This document shows positions 16,024-25,168 of a stretch of 64,000 nucleotides of DNA, one piece after another (position 1 is the stretch's first letter; each line of letters starts with the position of its first letter). The DNA lies in NCBI RefSeq assembly GCF_014297365.1, contig NZ_JACOQD010000001.1:744001-808000 (forward strand), written 5' to 3'. This DNA is from Winogradskyella echinorum. GTDB taxonomy: Bacteria > Bacteroidota > Bacteroidia > Flavobacteriales > Flavobacteriaceae. The notes below the pieces were generated by a model that saw only the letters and a list, made by a program, of their open reading frames with translations, ran no database searches and was not told the origin of the DNA. Both the position numbers and the translations under genes were made by a program.

Positions 16024-16578
16024 CTACTTCTTAACTCGATTCTCATTTTGCTTTACAAAAGCTCCCCAACCACTATAACTTTTACCTATTGTTACTCTAC
16101 CTTCATTATAAAAATGACAAACAGCAGCTGCTAAACCATCCATAGAATCTAAATTTTTGGGTAGTTCTTTTAAGCCTAACATACCTTGTAACATTTTAGC
16201 AACCTGTTCTTTACTAGCGTTTCCGTTTCCGGTAATTGCCATTTTAATTTTTTTAGGTGCGTATTCTGTAATTGGCACTTCGCGAGATAAACCGGCTGCC
16301 ATAGCAACACCTTGTGCTCTTCCTAGTTTTAGCATACTCTGCACATTTTTACCATAGAATGGTGCTTCAATCGCTATTTCATCTGGATGATACGTATCAA
16401 TGAGTTCTACAGTACGTTCAAAAATGAGTTTAAGTTTAAGGTAATGGTCATCGTACTTTTTTAGCATTAACTCATTGAGTTGCATAAATTCCATTTTTTT
16501 GTTAACCACTTTTATAAGTCCAAAACCCATAATAGTAGTTCCAGGATCTATGCCTAAAATAATCTTTTCTTTACTCAT
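16024..16578 (-). CDS. ruvC: Holliday junction endodeoxyribonuclease RuvC, 184 aa
   Basis: Typical RuvC length and motifs: ILGIDPGTTIMGFGL (first catalytic Asp), IAIEAPFYGKNVQSMLKLGRAQG (Glu), and LDSMDGLAAAVCHFY (C-terminal Asp). It resolves Holliday junctions together with RuvAB during recombinational repair. It is transcribed after the outer-membrane protein gene with a 4-bp gap. The C-terminus has a short basic tail. Confidence 0.95.
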   Translation of the reverse strand: MSKEKIILGIDPGTTIMGFGLIKVVNKKMEFMQLNELMLKKYDDHYLKLKLIFERTVELIDTYHPDEIAIEAPFYGKNVQSMLKLGRAQGVAMAAGLSREVPITEYAPKKIKMAITGNGNASKEQVAKMLQGMLGLKELPKNLDSMDGLAAAVCHFYNEGRVTIGKSYSGWGAFVKQNENRVKK

Positions 16579-16582
16579 CTAA

Positions 16583-17221
16583 TCAATCACAAAACTGACA
16601 GCCACTTAATGAAACTGCTACACCAAAGGTAAGGTTAAAAACACTACCATTAAAAGCACCTAAACCACTTATAACAGGATCGTACTTATCTAATGATGTT
16701 AAACCATATATATAAGCAACATCTGTGTAAATAGATACTTTTTCGTTAATTGCGTAATGTACCTCTAAACCGCCTAAAAGGTTCATATACGTTTGTTTAT
16801 TATCTTTGAGATTGGCTAATGGTTTTACAAACGATATACCAGGACCAGCATGCAAAATAGTTCTAAGACGATTGGGTAAAAAGCCAATAAATCCAGAAGG
16901 GTCATAAACAAATTGAGCGTTAATACGTGAGTAATTTATCTTAAAATCTGGTGTGTCTTTATCACTTTTAAAGCGATTAAATCCGTAATCTAATTTTACC
17001 CCATAATTACTTTTTAGCATATGCTGAACACCTAAATTTACTGTTGGAAAATTGATAGGTTGCGCATAAGAACCACTTACAAACCCATCCGTAGTTGGGT
17101 AATTTATACCAGCTGCAAATAAGGCTTTCCATTTACTGGTCTTTTTAAACTGAGCATTACTATTTAGTGATATAAAAACGATAGTAAAAAAGAGAAGGTA
17201 TTGTTTTAAATATTGCTGCAT
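16583..17221 (-). CDS. Outer-membrane beta-barrel protein, 212 aa
   Basis: Signal peptide ending LNSNAQ (about residue 23). The rest is made of alternating amphipathic strands with aromatic ends (NLGVQHMLKSNYGVKLDYGFNRF, INAQFVYDP, TILHAGPGISF, VFNLTFGVAVSL), as in OmpA/PorT-like eight-strand barrels. The final CQFCD is unusual for a barrel. The substrate or role is not known. Confidence 0.72.
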   Translation of the reverse strand: MQQYLKQYLLFFTIVFISLNSNAQFKKTSKWKALFAAGINYPTTDGFVSGSYAQPINFPTVNLGVQHMLKSNYGVKLDYGFNRFKSDKDTPDFKINYSRINAQFVYDPSGFIGFLPNRLRTILHAGPGISFVKPLANLKDNKQTYMNLLGGLEVHYAINEKVSIYTDVAYIYGLTSLDKYDPVISGLGAFNGSVFNLTFGVAVSLSGCQFCD

Positions 17222-17410
17222 CTGTTACTTTTTAGTTTAATTTGTTATGAACTCATCTTCACTCTTTCTTTTCCCTAAAAAATGGCTTAAATTTACCCAT
17301 ATTTCAACTATTTTTTCAAGTGTAGCTAGCTATGCTTTTCTAATATAGTTTCATCTAAATAAATTTCTTCTCATTTTCGGTTAAAAACAAAAAGTTAAGA
17401 CAAGTTCAAT

Positions 17411-18379
17411 ATGCATTACAATGTGCCATACAAAACTAAACAATTCTTCTTTGTACTTATAAAGTTGAGCATAGTTGTTGGCGCATTTTATTTTATTTAT
17501 TCAAAATTAGCAGAAAACGAGAATTTACAATTCAATGAATTTATTGCGTTTTTAAAAGAAAATAACACGTTTTCAGCCAAAAACATCATTTTTTTAATCT
17601 TTTTGAGCCTTTTTAACTGGTTTTTTGAAATTTTAAAATGGCAACAATTAGTAAAGACCATTAAACAAATTTCATTTAGATCTGCTTTAGAACAAAGCTT
17701 AGGAGGATTAACTGCGTCATTAATTACACCAAATCGTATTGGAGATTATGGTGCTAAAGCCGTTTATTATGCCAAACAGCATAGAACAAAAATTGTTTTG
17801 CTTAACCTATTAAGTAATTTGGCACAAATGACCATAACTACTATTTTTGGACTAATTGGCATTATCATTTTTGTAAATCGATATCAAATAGATGTTAACT
17901 ATTATAGAGTTACCAAATTTTTGTTCTTAATTGTTATAATTGGTCTATTTGCAATTATAGGAGTTAAACATAGACGCTTTAAAATAAAAGGATTTTCTTT
18001 TAGACGTGTTAGCGACTATATAAAAAAACTACCTTCTAAAACACATTTTACAACCTTTGTATTTTCATTAATTCGTTACTTAATTTTTTCATTTCAATTT
18101 TATTACTTACTCAATTTATTTGGTGTAGATGTAGACTATACTAAAGCAATGGTAGTAATAACAAGCATGTATTTTATAGCTTCAATAGTGCCATCTATTT
18201 CAATCTTCGATGTAATTATAAAAGGAAGTGTAGCCGTATTTTTATTTGGCTACGTCCAAGTGAACGAACTTACCATTTTATCTATTATTACAATTATGTG
18301 GTTATTAAATTTTGCGATTCCGAGTGTATTTGGAAGTTATTTTGTGTTGAATTTTAAACTACCAAAACAACTAGATTAA
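17411..18379 (+). CDS. Flippase-like (LPG synthase TM, UPF0104) membrane protein, 322 aa
   Basis: Polytopic protein with about eight transmembrane segments and the family pattern SALEQSLGGLTASLITPNRIGDYGAK in the first third, followed by SMYFIASIVPSISIFDVIIKGSVAVF near the C-terminus. The family is related to the membrane domain of MprF and is thought to move or modify lipids. It shares its last base with the glycosyltransferase gene that follows (TAATG), so the pair probably acts on the same lipid-linked glycan. Confidence 0.82.
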   Translation: MHYNVPYKTKQFFFVLIKLSIVVGAFYFIYSKLAENENLQFNEFIAFLKENNTFSAKNIIFLIFLSLFNWFFEILKWQQLVKTIKQISFRSALEQSLGGLTASLITPNRIGDYGAKAVYYAKQHRTKIVLLNLLSNLAQMTITTIFGLIGIIIFVNRYQIDVNYYRVTKFLFLIVIIGLFAIIGVKHRRFKIKGFSFRRVSDYIKKLPSKTHFTTFVFSLIRYLIFSFQFYYLLNLFGVDVDYTKAMVVITSMYFIASIVPSISIFDVIIKGSVAVFLFGYVQVNELTILSIITIMWLLNFAIPSVFGSYFVLNFKLPKQLD

Positions 18380-19530
18380 TGATTCTATATAGTGTTATTA
18401 CAATCATAATTTTATACTTATTTCTCATAGGTGTATTTACTTTTGGTTTTGATAAAGTAGAGACTTTTAAACTTCAAGATCTACCTTCTAAGACTAAATT
18501 TTCTATTGTGATTCCGTTTAGGAATGAAGCTGAAAATTTACCGAGATTACTAACTTCTATTTCAAAATTGAACTATTCGAAGTCAATGTTCGAGATTATT
18601 TTGGTAGATGATGATTCTGAAGATGACTCGATTGCAATAATTGAAAAAGTTCTCGATACAAAATCCTTAAAAAAGGATTTCACTCGAACTGACAACATAA
18701 GGATTATTAAGAATAAAAGAACTTCAAACTCTCCAAAAAAAGATGCCATAACCACGGCCATTAAGGCTTCAAAATTTAATTGGATTATCACTACTGATGC
18801 CGATTGTATTTTGCCAAAATATTGGTTAGATGCTTTTGATGAATACATTCAAACTACAACCACAAATTGTATCGTTGCACCAGTGACCTATTATGGTCGT
18901 AACTCTTTTCTTAATCGTTTTCAGACTTTGGATTTTTTAAGCTTACAAGGTGCTACTATTGGTGGCTTTGGAATTAAAAAACCATTTCTAAGTAATGGTG
19001 CAAATTTCTGTTATCGTAAGTCTTTATTTCTGCAGATTAACGGATTTGATGGCAATGACAATATTTCTAGTGGAGACGATATATTTTTGCTCGAAAAAAT
19101 TATTGAACATGATTCTAAGAAGATCCATTATCTTAAATCTCAAAAAGCTGTTGTAAAAACCAATCCTGCTTCGTCAGTTTCAAACTTAATTCAGCAACGA
19201 TTGCGATGGGCATCAAAAACCAGCAATCTTAAAAATTGGTTCGCTAAATTAGTAGGCTTAATTGTTTTCTTAGGAAATTTAGTCTGTATAGCTTTTATTC
19301 CTTTAGTTCTTTTTAATGCAATGTTAGTAAAATTTGCTGCGGCTTTATTTATAATCAAATTTAGCATTGACTTTTTGTTATTGTTTAAAACCTCTCGATT
19401 TTTTAAACAAGAGACTTTACTACTATCTTTTCTCTTATCGAGTTTTGTGTATCCATTTTTTAATGTTGGCATAGCTTTTTTATCTTTCTTTAAATCATAC
19501 CGTTGGAAAGGTAGAACGTCGAAGAAATAA
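18379..19530 (+). CDS. Family 2 glycosyltransferase, membrane-bound, 383 aa
   Basis: N-terminal transmembrane segment, then a GT2 catalytic domain: FSIVIPFRNEAENLPRLL, EIILVDDDSEDDS, ITTDADCILP (DxD), GGFGIKKPFLSNGANFCYRK, ISSGDDIFLLEK (catalytic acid), and QQRLRWASKT (the QxxRW signature of processive-type enzymes). Two to three membrane segments lie at the C-terminus. It acts at the inner membrane on a nucleotide-sugar donor of unknown type. It is translationally coupled to the flippase-like gene. Confidence 0.88.
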   Translation: MILYSVITIIILYLFLIGVFTFGFDKVETFKLQDLPSKTKFSIVIPFRNEAENLPRLLTSISKLNYSKSMFEIILVDDDSEDDSIAIIEKVLDTKSLKKDFTRTDNIRIIKNKRTSNSPKKDAITTAIKASKFNWIITTDADCILPKYWLDAFDEYIQTTTTNCIVAPVTYYGRNSFLNRFQTLDFLSLQGATIGGFGIKKPFLSNGANFCYRKSLFLQINGFDGNDNISSGDDIFLLEKIIEHDSKKIHYLKSQKAVVKTNPASSVSNLIQQRLRWASKTSNLKNWFAKLVGLIVFLGNLVCIAFIPLVLFNAMLVKFAAALFIIKFSIDFLLLFKTSRFFKQETLLLSFLLSSFVYPFFNVGIAFLSFFKSYRWKGRTSKK

Positions 19531-19583
19531 TGCTTCATCAAATATTTTTGATAGCTTTACATTAACCAATTCCCTATCCTTAC

Positions 19584-20447
19584 ATGAAAAAGATCCTATT
19601 ATTTATTCTTATAAGTTTTACATTTCAGGTTAATTATAGTCAAGAAAACTACACTATTAATGGTGAAAATTTAAATCTAAAAACTGAAGTTGAAGGTCAA
19701 CTAGATTTACTATGGAATACTTTTAATGGTAATTATCGCTACTTCGTTAGAACCGAAAATGGAAACATTACCGAATTAAAAAACACAAAAGACACCTACA
19801 AAACTTATCTTGAAGAGTATAAAACTACTTTAACCGAACTTACAAATGGTTTACCTGTAGGAAATCTGAAATTTAGATTATACAATCTTAAATCTTTTAT
19901 AGATGGTTATAATGCTTCATTTAATTCGTCTTACGACTCGGTTGTAAATAAATCTAAAGTAAAATTTAGACTTGGCTTCTCTGCTGGTATTACAAATAAT
20001 CCCTTTGTTGGTAACTCTAACAACGTAAAAACTCCGCTTATTGGTGTTGAATTAGAATTGTATGAAGCAGATGAAATGCCTAGACATTCTGGATTTTTAC
20101 AAGCGAGACATGCTTTTGAAGCTAAAAAGTTTGATTATAGTACTAGCGAATTCTCATTAGGTTATCGTTATAGAATTATAAATAAACCCAAGTTTAATAT
20201 TTACGGACAAGTAAAATTAGCAACTGTTAACATTACAGAATCTACTTTTATAGATGAAAATGGCATGAAAATTAGCACAAATGAAACCGCATTTGATGCC
20301 CCAATTATTTTTGGTATTGGCTCAGATATTAAAGTTGGAAAAAATAGCTATATTACTTTAGTTTACAGTGAATTATTTGCTGTATTTTTAGATAACCAAG
20401 GTAATTTTTCTACTGATATTGCTTTAGGTTATAAATTTAATTTATAG
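19584..20447 (+). CDS. Secreted protein of unknown function, possible barrel, 287 aa
   Basis: Signal peptide MKKILLFILISFTFQVNYSQ. The first 120 residues are mixed helix and strand (ENLNLKTEVEGQLDLLWNTF). The remainder looks like repeated beta-strands (FRLGFSAGITNNPFVG, FSLGYRYRIINKPKFNIYGQVKL, YITLVYSELFAVFLD, DIALGYKFNL) and ends in a hydrophobic/aromatic strand, as in outer-membrane barrels. No family recognised. It is 13 bp before the Bax1-I-like gene. Confidence 0.7.
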   Translation: MKKILLFILISFTFQVNYSQENYTINGENLNLKTEVEGQLDLLWNTFNGNYRYFVRTENGNITELKNTKDTYKTYLEEYKTTLTELTNGLPVGNLKFRLYNLKSFIDGYNASFNSSYDSVVNKSKVKFRLGFSAGITNNPFVGNSNNVKTPLIGVELELYEADEMPRHSGFLQARHAFEAKKFDYSTSEFSLGYRYRIINKPKFNIYGQVKLATVNITESTFIDENGMKISTNETAFDAPIIFGIGSDIKVGKNSYITLVYSELFAVFLDNQGNFSTDIALGYKFNL

Positions 20448-20460
20448 TTAGAGCACATTA

Positions 20461-21198
20461 ATGAGTTTACGAAATTATAGAACGTCTAACCCTGTTTTTA
20501 ACGGCTATTTTTGGGATGATGGTAAATCTTCTGCTAAAAAAATGACGGTTGCGGGTATTTTTATAAAATCCATCTTTGGCATTTTAATTATTGCAGCTAT
20601 TACAGCCTACATCTGGAGACTTAATGAAAATGGCATATCTGTAAGGTGGTTTACACTTGGCGGAATGTTAGGTGCTGCTGTCATCAGTGTTTTAATTTCT
20701 ATTCGGCAACAATGGGCACATTTTTTAGTACCACTTTATATAATAGCCAAAGGCTGCTTTTTAGGAGGTTTTTCGGCTTATGCACACCGTAATTTCCCCG
20801 AACTACCTTACCAAGCCATTGGAGTTACAATTGTCACCTTTTTTGTAATGCTCTTGCTATATCAATTACGGATTATTGTAGTTACTAAAAAATTACGAAG
20901 TGTAATTATCACGGCTGCAGTAAGTATTATGGTTGTATATCTTATTTCTTGGATTTTAAGCTTTTTTGGCATCAAACCCTACATTTGGGGCACATCTAAC
21001 TTTGCTATTGCTTTTAATGTTTTAGCAGCAATAGTCGCGTCCTTTGCACTACTTTTAGATTTCGATTATATAGAACGCTATAAAAATAAAGCACCAAAAC
21101 ATAAAGAATGGATTGCTACTTGGGGACTTTTAGCTACACTAATTTGGTTGTATATTGAAGTGTTACGATTAATGCAAAAGTTTGCTATTCGGTTTTAG
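20461..21198 (+). CDS. Bax inhibitor-1/YccA-type membrane protein, 245 aa
   Basis: Seven predicted membrane segments after a conserved N-terminus RTSNPVFNGYFWDD, typical of the bacterial Bax1-I-like (TMBIM/YccA) family. The later acidic motif in LLLDFDYIERYKNKAPKHKEW corresponds to the family's di-Asp region. Members act as pH-gated calcium leak channels or modulate FtsH. The exact role here is not known. Confidence 0.88.
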   Translation: MSLRNYRTSNPVFNGYFWDDGKSSAKKMTVAGIFIKSIFGILIIAAITAYIWRLNENGISVRWFTLGGMLGAAVISVLISIRQQWAHFLVPLYIIAKGCFLGGFSAYAHRNFPELPYQAIGVTIVTFFVMLLLYQLRIIVVTKKLRSVIITAAVSIMVVYLISWILSFFGIKPYIWGTSNFAIAFNVLAAIVASFALLLDFDYIERYKNKAPKHKEWIATWGLLATLIWLYIEVLRLMQKFAIRF

Positions 21199-21199
21199 C

Positions 21200-21229
21200 T
21201 TCGACTCACTTCGACTTCGTTCAGTGACC
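21200..21229. repeat. Dispersed repeat fragment at the 3' end of the YccA-like gene
   Basis: The sequence TTCGACTCACTTCGACTTCG followed by TTCAGTGACC has the look of short dispersed elements of this genome type. Related pieces occur at 42523-42570, 49106-49125 and 55958-55972. Confidence 0.45.
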
Positions 21230-21242
21230 AATACTGAGATAA

Positions 21243-21719
21243 TTAATTAATCTTTACAATTACAGGTAATTCAAAAGCTGTAGTAACTTGTTGCCCTCTT
21301 TTTATTGCAGGATATATTTTTGGTACTCCCTTTAAACTTTGTCTAAGTAAACTATCTATTTCAGGAATTTGAAGCGCTGTTTCTGGTTGTTTTTGTATTG
21401 ATTCTACCTCTAAAACACCTTTATTATTAATAATAATTTTTAGTTTAATCGTATCATTAACATCCTCAGAAACGGCAATATTTTGAGCTGCAAAAAATTC
21501 ATTGACATTACTAATCAATGTATTTTGAAAGCAAATTTTAACATCTTCTTTTGCGGTAATAGAATCGCAACTACTAAAGGTTGGGTACGTATCAACCTCA
21601 TTCCAATTAAAAGTTTGAAGTTCTTCCTCAAGTAAATCTTCAGGATGCACTTTTTTCTTTTCAAAATAATTGCAAGATGTTGCAAAAAGAAAGATTAAAA
21701 GAAAAACAATTCGATTCAT
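21243..21719 (-). CDS. Lipoprotein with TonB-C-like domain, 158 aa
   Basis: The lipobox at FATSCNYF (Cys16) marks a lipoprotein. Residues 45-158 are related to the C-terminal domain of the BlaR1-like protein at 22990. Both have a cysteine pair after PT(F/L)xxC, a helix, then KIIINNKGVLEVESI and a final strand ending FELPVIVKI, as in TonB C-terminal domains. It lacks the N-terminal membrane anchor and proline linker of TonB. It lies downstream of the TPR gene, separated by a 117-bp gap, and may work with the BlaR1-like protease, but this is inferred from similarity. Confidence 0.72.
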   Translation of the reverse strand: MNRIVFLLIFLFATSCNYFEKKKVHPEDLLEEELQTFNWNEVDTYPTFSSCDSITAKEDVKICFQNTLISNVNEFFAAQNIAVSEDVNDTIKLKIIINNKGVLEVESIQKQPETALQIPEIDSLLRQSLKGVPKIYPAIKRGQQVTTAFELPVIVKIN

Positions 21720-21836
21720 TACTATAATTCTGATACCGAAAAGTACAATATTTTATCTAAAAAAGATATAAGACCGCTTTGCTTTTAGAAACTAGAATAA
21801 AGACTGGTGTAATAGTTTTATTTGTTATTAAAAAAA

Positions 21837-22970
21837 TTAATCTTGTTCTTGGAACTTTTCTTCTTTAAGTTCTTTTAATCTTCTTTGAGCATATAACCTA
21901 AAAGGGCTTTTTTCATGCTTCTTAATATAGTTTTCGTATAAGTTTATTTTAGAATCTGTATCTGCATAATACTCATCTTTTGTTCGTATTAAAAAGAATT
22001 CTGCCATTATATTAGAAGGATCTTCTTTTATGGCTTTTTGAAAAGCTTTTATGGCTTTCTCATATTTTTTTTGACGATTATAAATCGTGCCTAAGCGTTG
22101 ATATTCATGAGAAAGTGACACATCTTGTAGTTTTAAAGCCTTTGCAACATATTCTTCAGCCTTTTCAAAATTGCTAAGGCTTTCATAATAAGTACCAATA
22201 ACAAATAGCGCATTAGCATCATTAGGATTAAACTTTAAAGCTTGCTTTCTATGGTAAATAGCATCTTCGTAATCTGAATTATGCGCATAACTTAAACTTA
22301 ATTTTTCGTGAATAAACTCAGATTTTTCACCCAATTCTAACAGTTTTTTAAACCACACAACCGAATGTGTATAAAACTCTTGATGATAGTAGGATTGCGC
22401 TTTTAGACTGATTAGTTCTACATTATTGGCATAACTTTCTAGGCCTTTGTCTATAAATTGATGTGCTAATTCAAAATTTCGCTTAATAAGATGATGTTTA
22501 GCTATTTTAAAAATTGCTTTTTGGTGCGTCTGGTCTAAACTAAACGTTTTTTTAAATTCTTGTAAAGCCAAAGTATCTCTTTGTTTTTCTAAAACCACAC
22601 CTAACTCGTAATGGTAATTTGGGTTTACACTATCTAAAACGATTAAATCAGTAAACATCTGATTGGCATCATCATACTTTTTTGTTTTGGTTAAAAGCTT
22701 GGCGAATTCATACTTAATTAATAGATTGTTTTCATTAGCTTTTATTGCTTTTTCGTAATAAACTAAGCCCTCACCATAATTACCAATGGCTATATAAGCC
22801 TTTGCTATTTTATCGTAAACCTCATCTAAGTTCTTAAGCTGTTTATAGGTCTCAATGGCTTTGGTGTAATTGCCGTTGGCATATAAATCATCGGCAACAG
22901 TCAATGCCGAAGATTGAGCTTCGGCATTAAATTGAATTAGTAAAATAAGAGTTAAAAAGACTTTTTTCAT
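21837..22970 (-). CDS. Exported tetratricopeptide-repeat protein, 377 aa
   Basis: Signal peptide MKKVFLTLILLIQFNAEAQ, then about nine TPR units (YANGNYTKAIETYKQLK, AYIAIGNYGEGLVYYEKAIKAN, ALFVIGTYYESLSNFEKAEEYVAKALKL, KKYEKAIKAFQKAIKEDPSN). A protein-interaction scaffold in the periplasm. It is 19 bp downstream of the BlaR1-like gene, so it belongs to the blaI-blaR1-TPR operon. Confidence 0.85.
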   Translation of the reverse strand: MKKVFLTLILLIQFNAEAQSSALTVADDLYANGNYTKAIETYKQLKNLDEVYDKIAKAYIAIGNYGEGLVYYEKAIKANENNLLIKYEFAKLLTKTKKYDDANQMFTDLIVLDSVNPNYHYELGVVLEKQRDTLALQEFKKTFSLDQTHQKAIFKIAKHHLIKRNFELAHQFIDKGLESYANNVELISLKAQSYYHQEFYTHSVVWFKKLLELGEKSEFIHEKLSLSYAHNSDYEDAIYHRKQALKFNPNDANALFVIGTYYESLSNFEKAEEYVAKALKLQDVSLSHEYQRLGTIYNRQKKYEKAIKAFQKAIKEDPSNIMAEFFLIRTKDEYYADTDSKINLYENYIKKHEKSPFRLYAQRRLKELKEEKFQEQD

Positions 22971-22989
22971 CTACTTAATTAAATATTAT

Positions 22990-24585
22990 TTAGGGTTGTA
23001 TATTAAATACAATAGGTAAAGAATAAGGTACTGTAACAGCTTTACCATTATGCTGACCAGGAATAAATTGAGGCAGTAATCTAATTACGCGTTTTGCCTC
23101 ATCTTCTAATTTTGGATGTGCAGCTCTTGCTTTAATTTCAGAAATAGCTCCACTTTCATCAATTTTAAAATGCACAAAAATTCTTTGTTTCCCGTTTACA
23201 CCAAGTGTATTAGCTAGGTTTGTATTAAAATTTTTAGCTATTAACTTGTTAATCGTGTTTGAAAAACATTTTCTACGCTCTACATTATCTGCTAAATTTT
23301 CACATTCTGTTAATGTTGGTACTTGATCAATAACTTTAAATGGCACTTCAGATGCATTATCATAATCTCTAGGGTTTAATTCCTGTACTTCCTCTACCAC
23401 ATCACCTGTATTAGGAAAAAACTTAAAATTCATGTAAGCTGTATAAGATTGTCCATCGGGAAAAGAAACTCCAACCTCGTCATATCCTTCTGGCACTTGC
23501 TCACTTTTATGATGAATAGAATAGCTCATAGTTCCTTCTTTAGAATTAGCAACTCCCCAACTCACGTAATCAGAATTGGCTTTTAAAAAATCCTCATATT
23601 TTTTGTGTGTTTCTTTTACATTATCTGTCATTCCGCCTTTTAGTGGCATCGTATAAGAATATTGCGCTAAATTAAGAGCCTCATTTTCTATAGTACTAAT
23701 GGCTTCTTTTTCGCACGAAATGTAAAACAACATCCCAAAAACTACAGGAATTATAAGTGCATATTTTAATAGTTTGGGTTTTCTAGATTTTGATTTTTGT
23801 AACATAATAATTCGTTTTTTAATTAATGATTTATTGAAAAATGTATTTGTAAATGATATATTATTTGTTTCAAACACTTGATTAAGCAAACTCTTGTAAT
23901 AATCTTTCTTACCATTTTGTCTTATGGCTTTGGCATCTGCTACATACTCGTGTAAGGTTTTAATTCTACTTTGATACATATATACTAATGGGTTAAACCA
24001 AAGTAGAACTCGCAATACTTCAAAAAACAATAAATCTATGGTATGCTTTTCTTCTACATGAATCAACTCGTGTTTTAAAATTGTTTGTTTCTCATTTTTA
24101 GAAATATGCTCACCTAAAAAAACAGTATTAAAAAATGAGAATGCGGCATTACTTCTAAGAATTTTTACAATTAACACATTTCCTTTCCAGCGCTTTGGAT
24201 TTTGATATTTCATCCAATACAACTTTAGTAGTTTAAACACAAAAAATCCCATAGATAAGCACATACCAAACGCTAATATAATTTGCCATAATGGTGTAGA
24301 AGCTTGATCTAAAACTATGCCTGCCTGTAATGCGATTTCTGTATCTAAAGCCGTTACTGATGTTAGTTCACCAATAATAACTTCGGGTAATTGAATTACA
24401 AAATCCTTTGAAGTTACTTCACTAAATATATCCAACTTTATAAATGGCAATACTACCGAACCTATCGCTGTTGCTAAAAGGTACAAGCGATTGCAGTTAA
24501 AAAAAGTTTCATGCTTTAAAAACAGGTCGTACACCAACAAAAAGATAGTCTGAAACGCAATAATTTGTATGATATAATGTAACAT
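22990..24585 (-). CDS. BlaR1-type M56 metallopeptidase with TonB-C domain, 531 aa
   Basis: Four N-terminal membrane segments with the zinc motif H172-E-L-I-H176 (KHELIHVEEKH) and LLWFNPLVY after it, as in M56/BlaR1 peptidases. A further membrane segment lies at about 275-290 (PVVFGMLFYISC). The C-terminal third is periplasmic and ends in a TonB-C-like domain (RIFVHFKIDESGAISEI, PQFIPGQHNGKAV) instead of the penicillin-binding domain of true BlaR1. It starts 2 bp after blaI. It should cleave or inactivate the BlaI-like repressor when it receives an envelope signal. The signal is unknown. Confidence 0.9.
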   Translation of the reverse strand: MLHYIIQIIAFQTIFLLVYDLFLKHETFFNCNRLYLLATAIGSVVLPFIKLDIFSEVTSKDFVIQLPEVIIGELTSVTALDTEIALQAGIVLDQASTPLWQIILAFGMCLSMGFFVFKLLKLYWMKYQNPKRWKGNVLIVKILRSNAAFSFFNTVFLGEHISKNEKQTILKHELIHVEEKHTIDLLFFEVLRVLLWFNPLVYMYQSRIKTLHEYVADAKAIRQNGKKDYYKSLLNQVFETNNISFTNTFFNKSLIKKRIIMLQKSKSRKPKLLKYALIIPVVFGMLFYISCEKEAISTIENEALNLAQYSYTMPLKGGMTDNVKETHKKYEDFLKANSDYVSWGVANSKEGTMSYSIHHKSEQVPEGYDEVGVSFPDGQSYTAYMNFKFFPNTGDVVEEVQELNPRDYDNASEVPFKVIDQVPTLTECENLADNVERRKCFSNTINKLIAKNFNTNLANTLGVNGKQRIFVHFKIDESGAISEIKARAAHPKLEDEAKRVIRLLPQFIPGQHNGKAVTVPYSLPIVFNIQP

Positions 24586-24587
24586 GG

Positions 24588-24944
24588 CTATTTTTTATTG
24601 ATTTCGTTTAACAAGGTTTCTATATCTTTAGTATCCACATCATTTTTCTGAACAAAAAAGGATACCATACTTTTAAAAGACCCTTGAAAATAATTATCTA
24701 CCAGTTTATTAATAGATTGATTACTATAAGATTCTTTAGCTACAATAGGAAAATAGACATGCCCTTTCCCTTGTTTTTCATAATCTACAAAACCTTTACT
24801 TTCTAAAATCCTTACAATTGTAGACACCGTATTGTAGGCTGGTTTAGGCTCTGGTAATATTTCAATCACAGATTTAACATTGGCCTTTTTTAATTGCCAT
24901 AAGGCTTGCATTATCTCTTCTTCTGCTTTTGTAAGTTGCTTCAT
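24588..24944 (-). CDS. BlaI/MecI/CopY-family transcriptional repressor, 118 aa
   Basis: A winged-helix repressor of typical length: LTKAEEEIMQALWQLKKANVKSVIEILPEP, then PAYNTVSTIVRILESKGFVDYEKQGKGHVYFPIV (recognition helix and wing). The last 45 residues form the dimerisation part. It is the first gene of the operon with the M56 protease. The start region is preceded within 5 bp by a dispersed repeat (24949-24970). Large palindromes at 25037-25111 are candidate operators. Confidence 0.92.
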   Translation of the reverse strand: MKQLTKAEEEIMQALWQLKKANVKSVIEILPEPKPAYNTVSTIVRILESKGFVDYEKQGKGHVYFPIVAKESYSNQSINKLVDNYFQGSFKSMVSFFVQKNDVDTKDIETLLNEINKK

Positions 24945-24948
24945 CTTG

Positions 24949-24970
24949 TTCTGAACTTGTTTCAGAATCT
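24949..24970. repeat. Dispersed repeat, 22 bp, identical to 43134-43155
   Basis: An imperfect palindrome beginning TTCTGAACTTG and ending TTTCAGAATCT. The same 22 bases occur between rimM and trmN6. Here it abuts the blaI start codon and so forms part of its 5' untranslated region. A second palindrome, ATCCTGAA/TTCAGGAT, lies at 25014-25034. Confidence 0.7.
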
Positions 24971-25036
24971 TATTATTATTTAATAAAATCCTTTTAGGTT
25001 AACCAATCTTGAGATCCTGAATTAAGTTCAGGATAC

Positions 25037-25111
25037 GCATAATGATTTATTTTAACTAAATCATTATGCTAATATAACTAAAAAATTAGTTTAAACTAAT
25101 GTTTTAGTTAT
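25037..25111. promoter_or_regulatory. Paired palindromes between blaI and the DUF456 gene (candidate operator)
   Basis: First element: 13-bp perfect arms GCATAATGATTTA (25037-25049) and 25057-25069 with a 7-nt loop. Second element: 19-bp arms ATAACTAAAAAATTAGTTT (25074-25092) and 25093-25111 with one mismatch and no loop, centred on a perfect TTAGTTTAAACTAA. The word AACTAA recurs. The second element ends 7 bp before the DUF456 -7 box. BlaI-type repressors bind such dyads, so control of both divergent genes is plausible. Confidence 0.5.
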
Positions 25112-25118
25112 AAAATTG

Positions 25119-25126
25119 TAACTTTG
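25119..25126 (+). promoter_or_regulatory. -7 box of the DUF456 gene
   Basis: TAACTTTG fits TAnnTTTG exactly and lies 43 bp before the ATG at 25169. A TTG that could open a longer frame falls inside this box (25124), which argues against the longer start. Confidence 0.6.
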
Positions 25127-25168
25127 TATTACTTATTGCGTCCTATAAATGAATTCTTAATTATTTAT

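Noticed and set aside
25124..25168. TTG start for a longer DUF456 protein
   Set aside because: The TTG is inside a perfect TAACTTTG -7 box; the ATG at 25169 gives the usual N-terminus.
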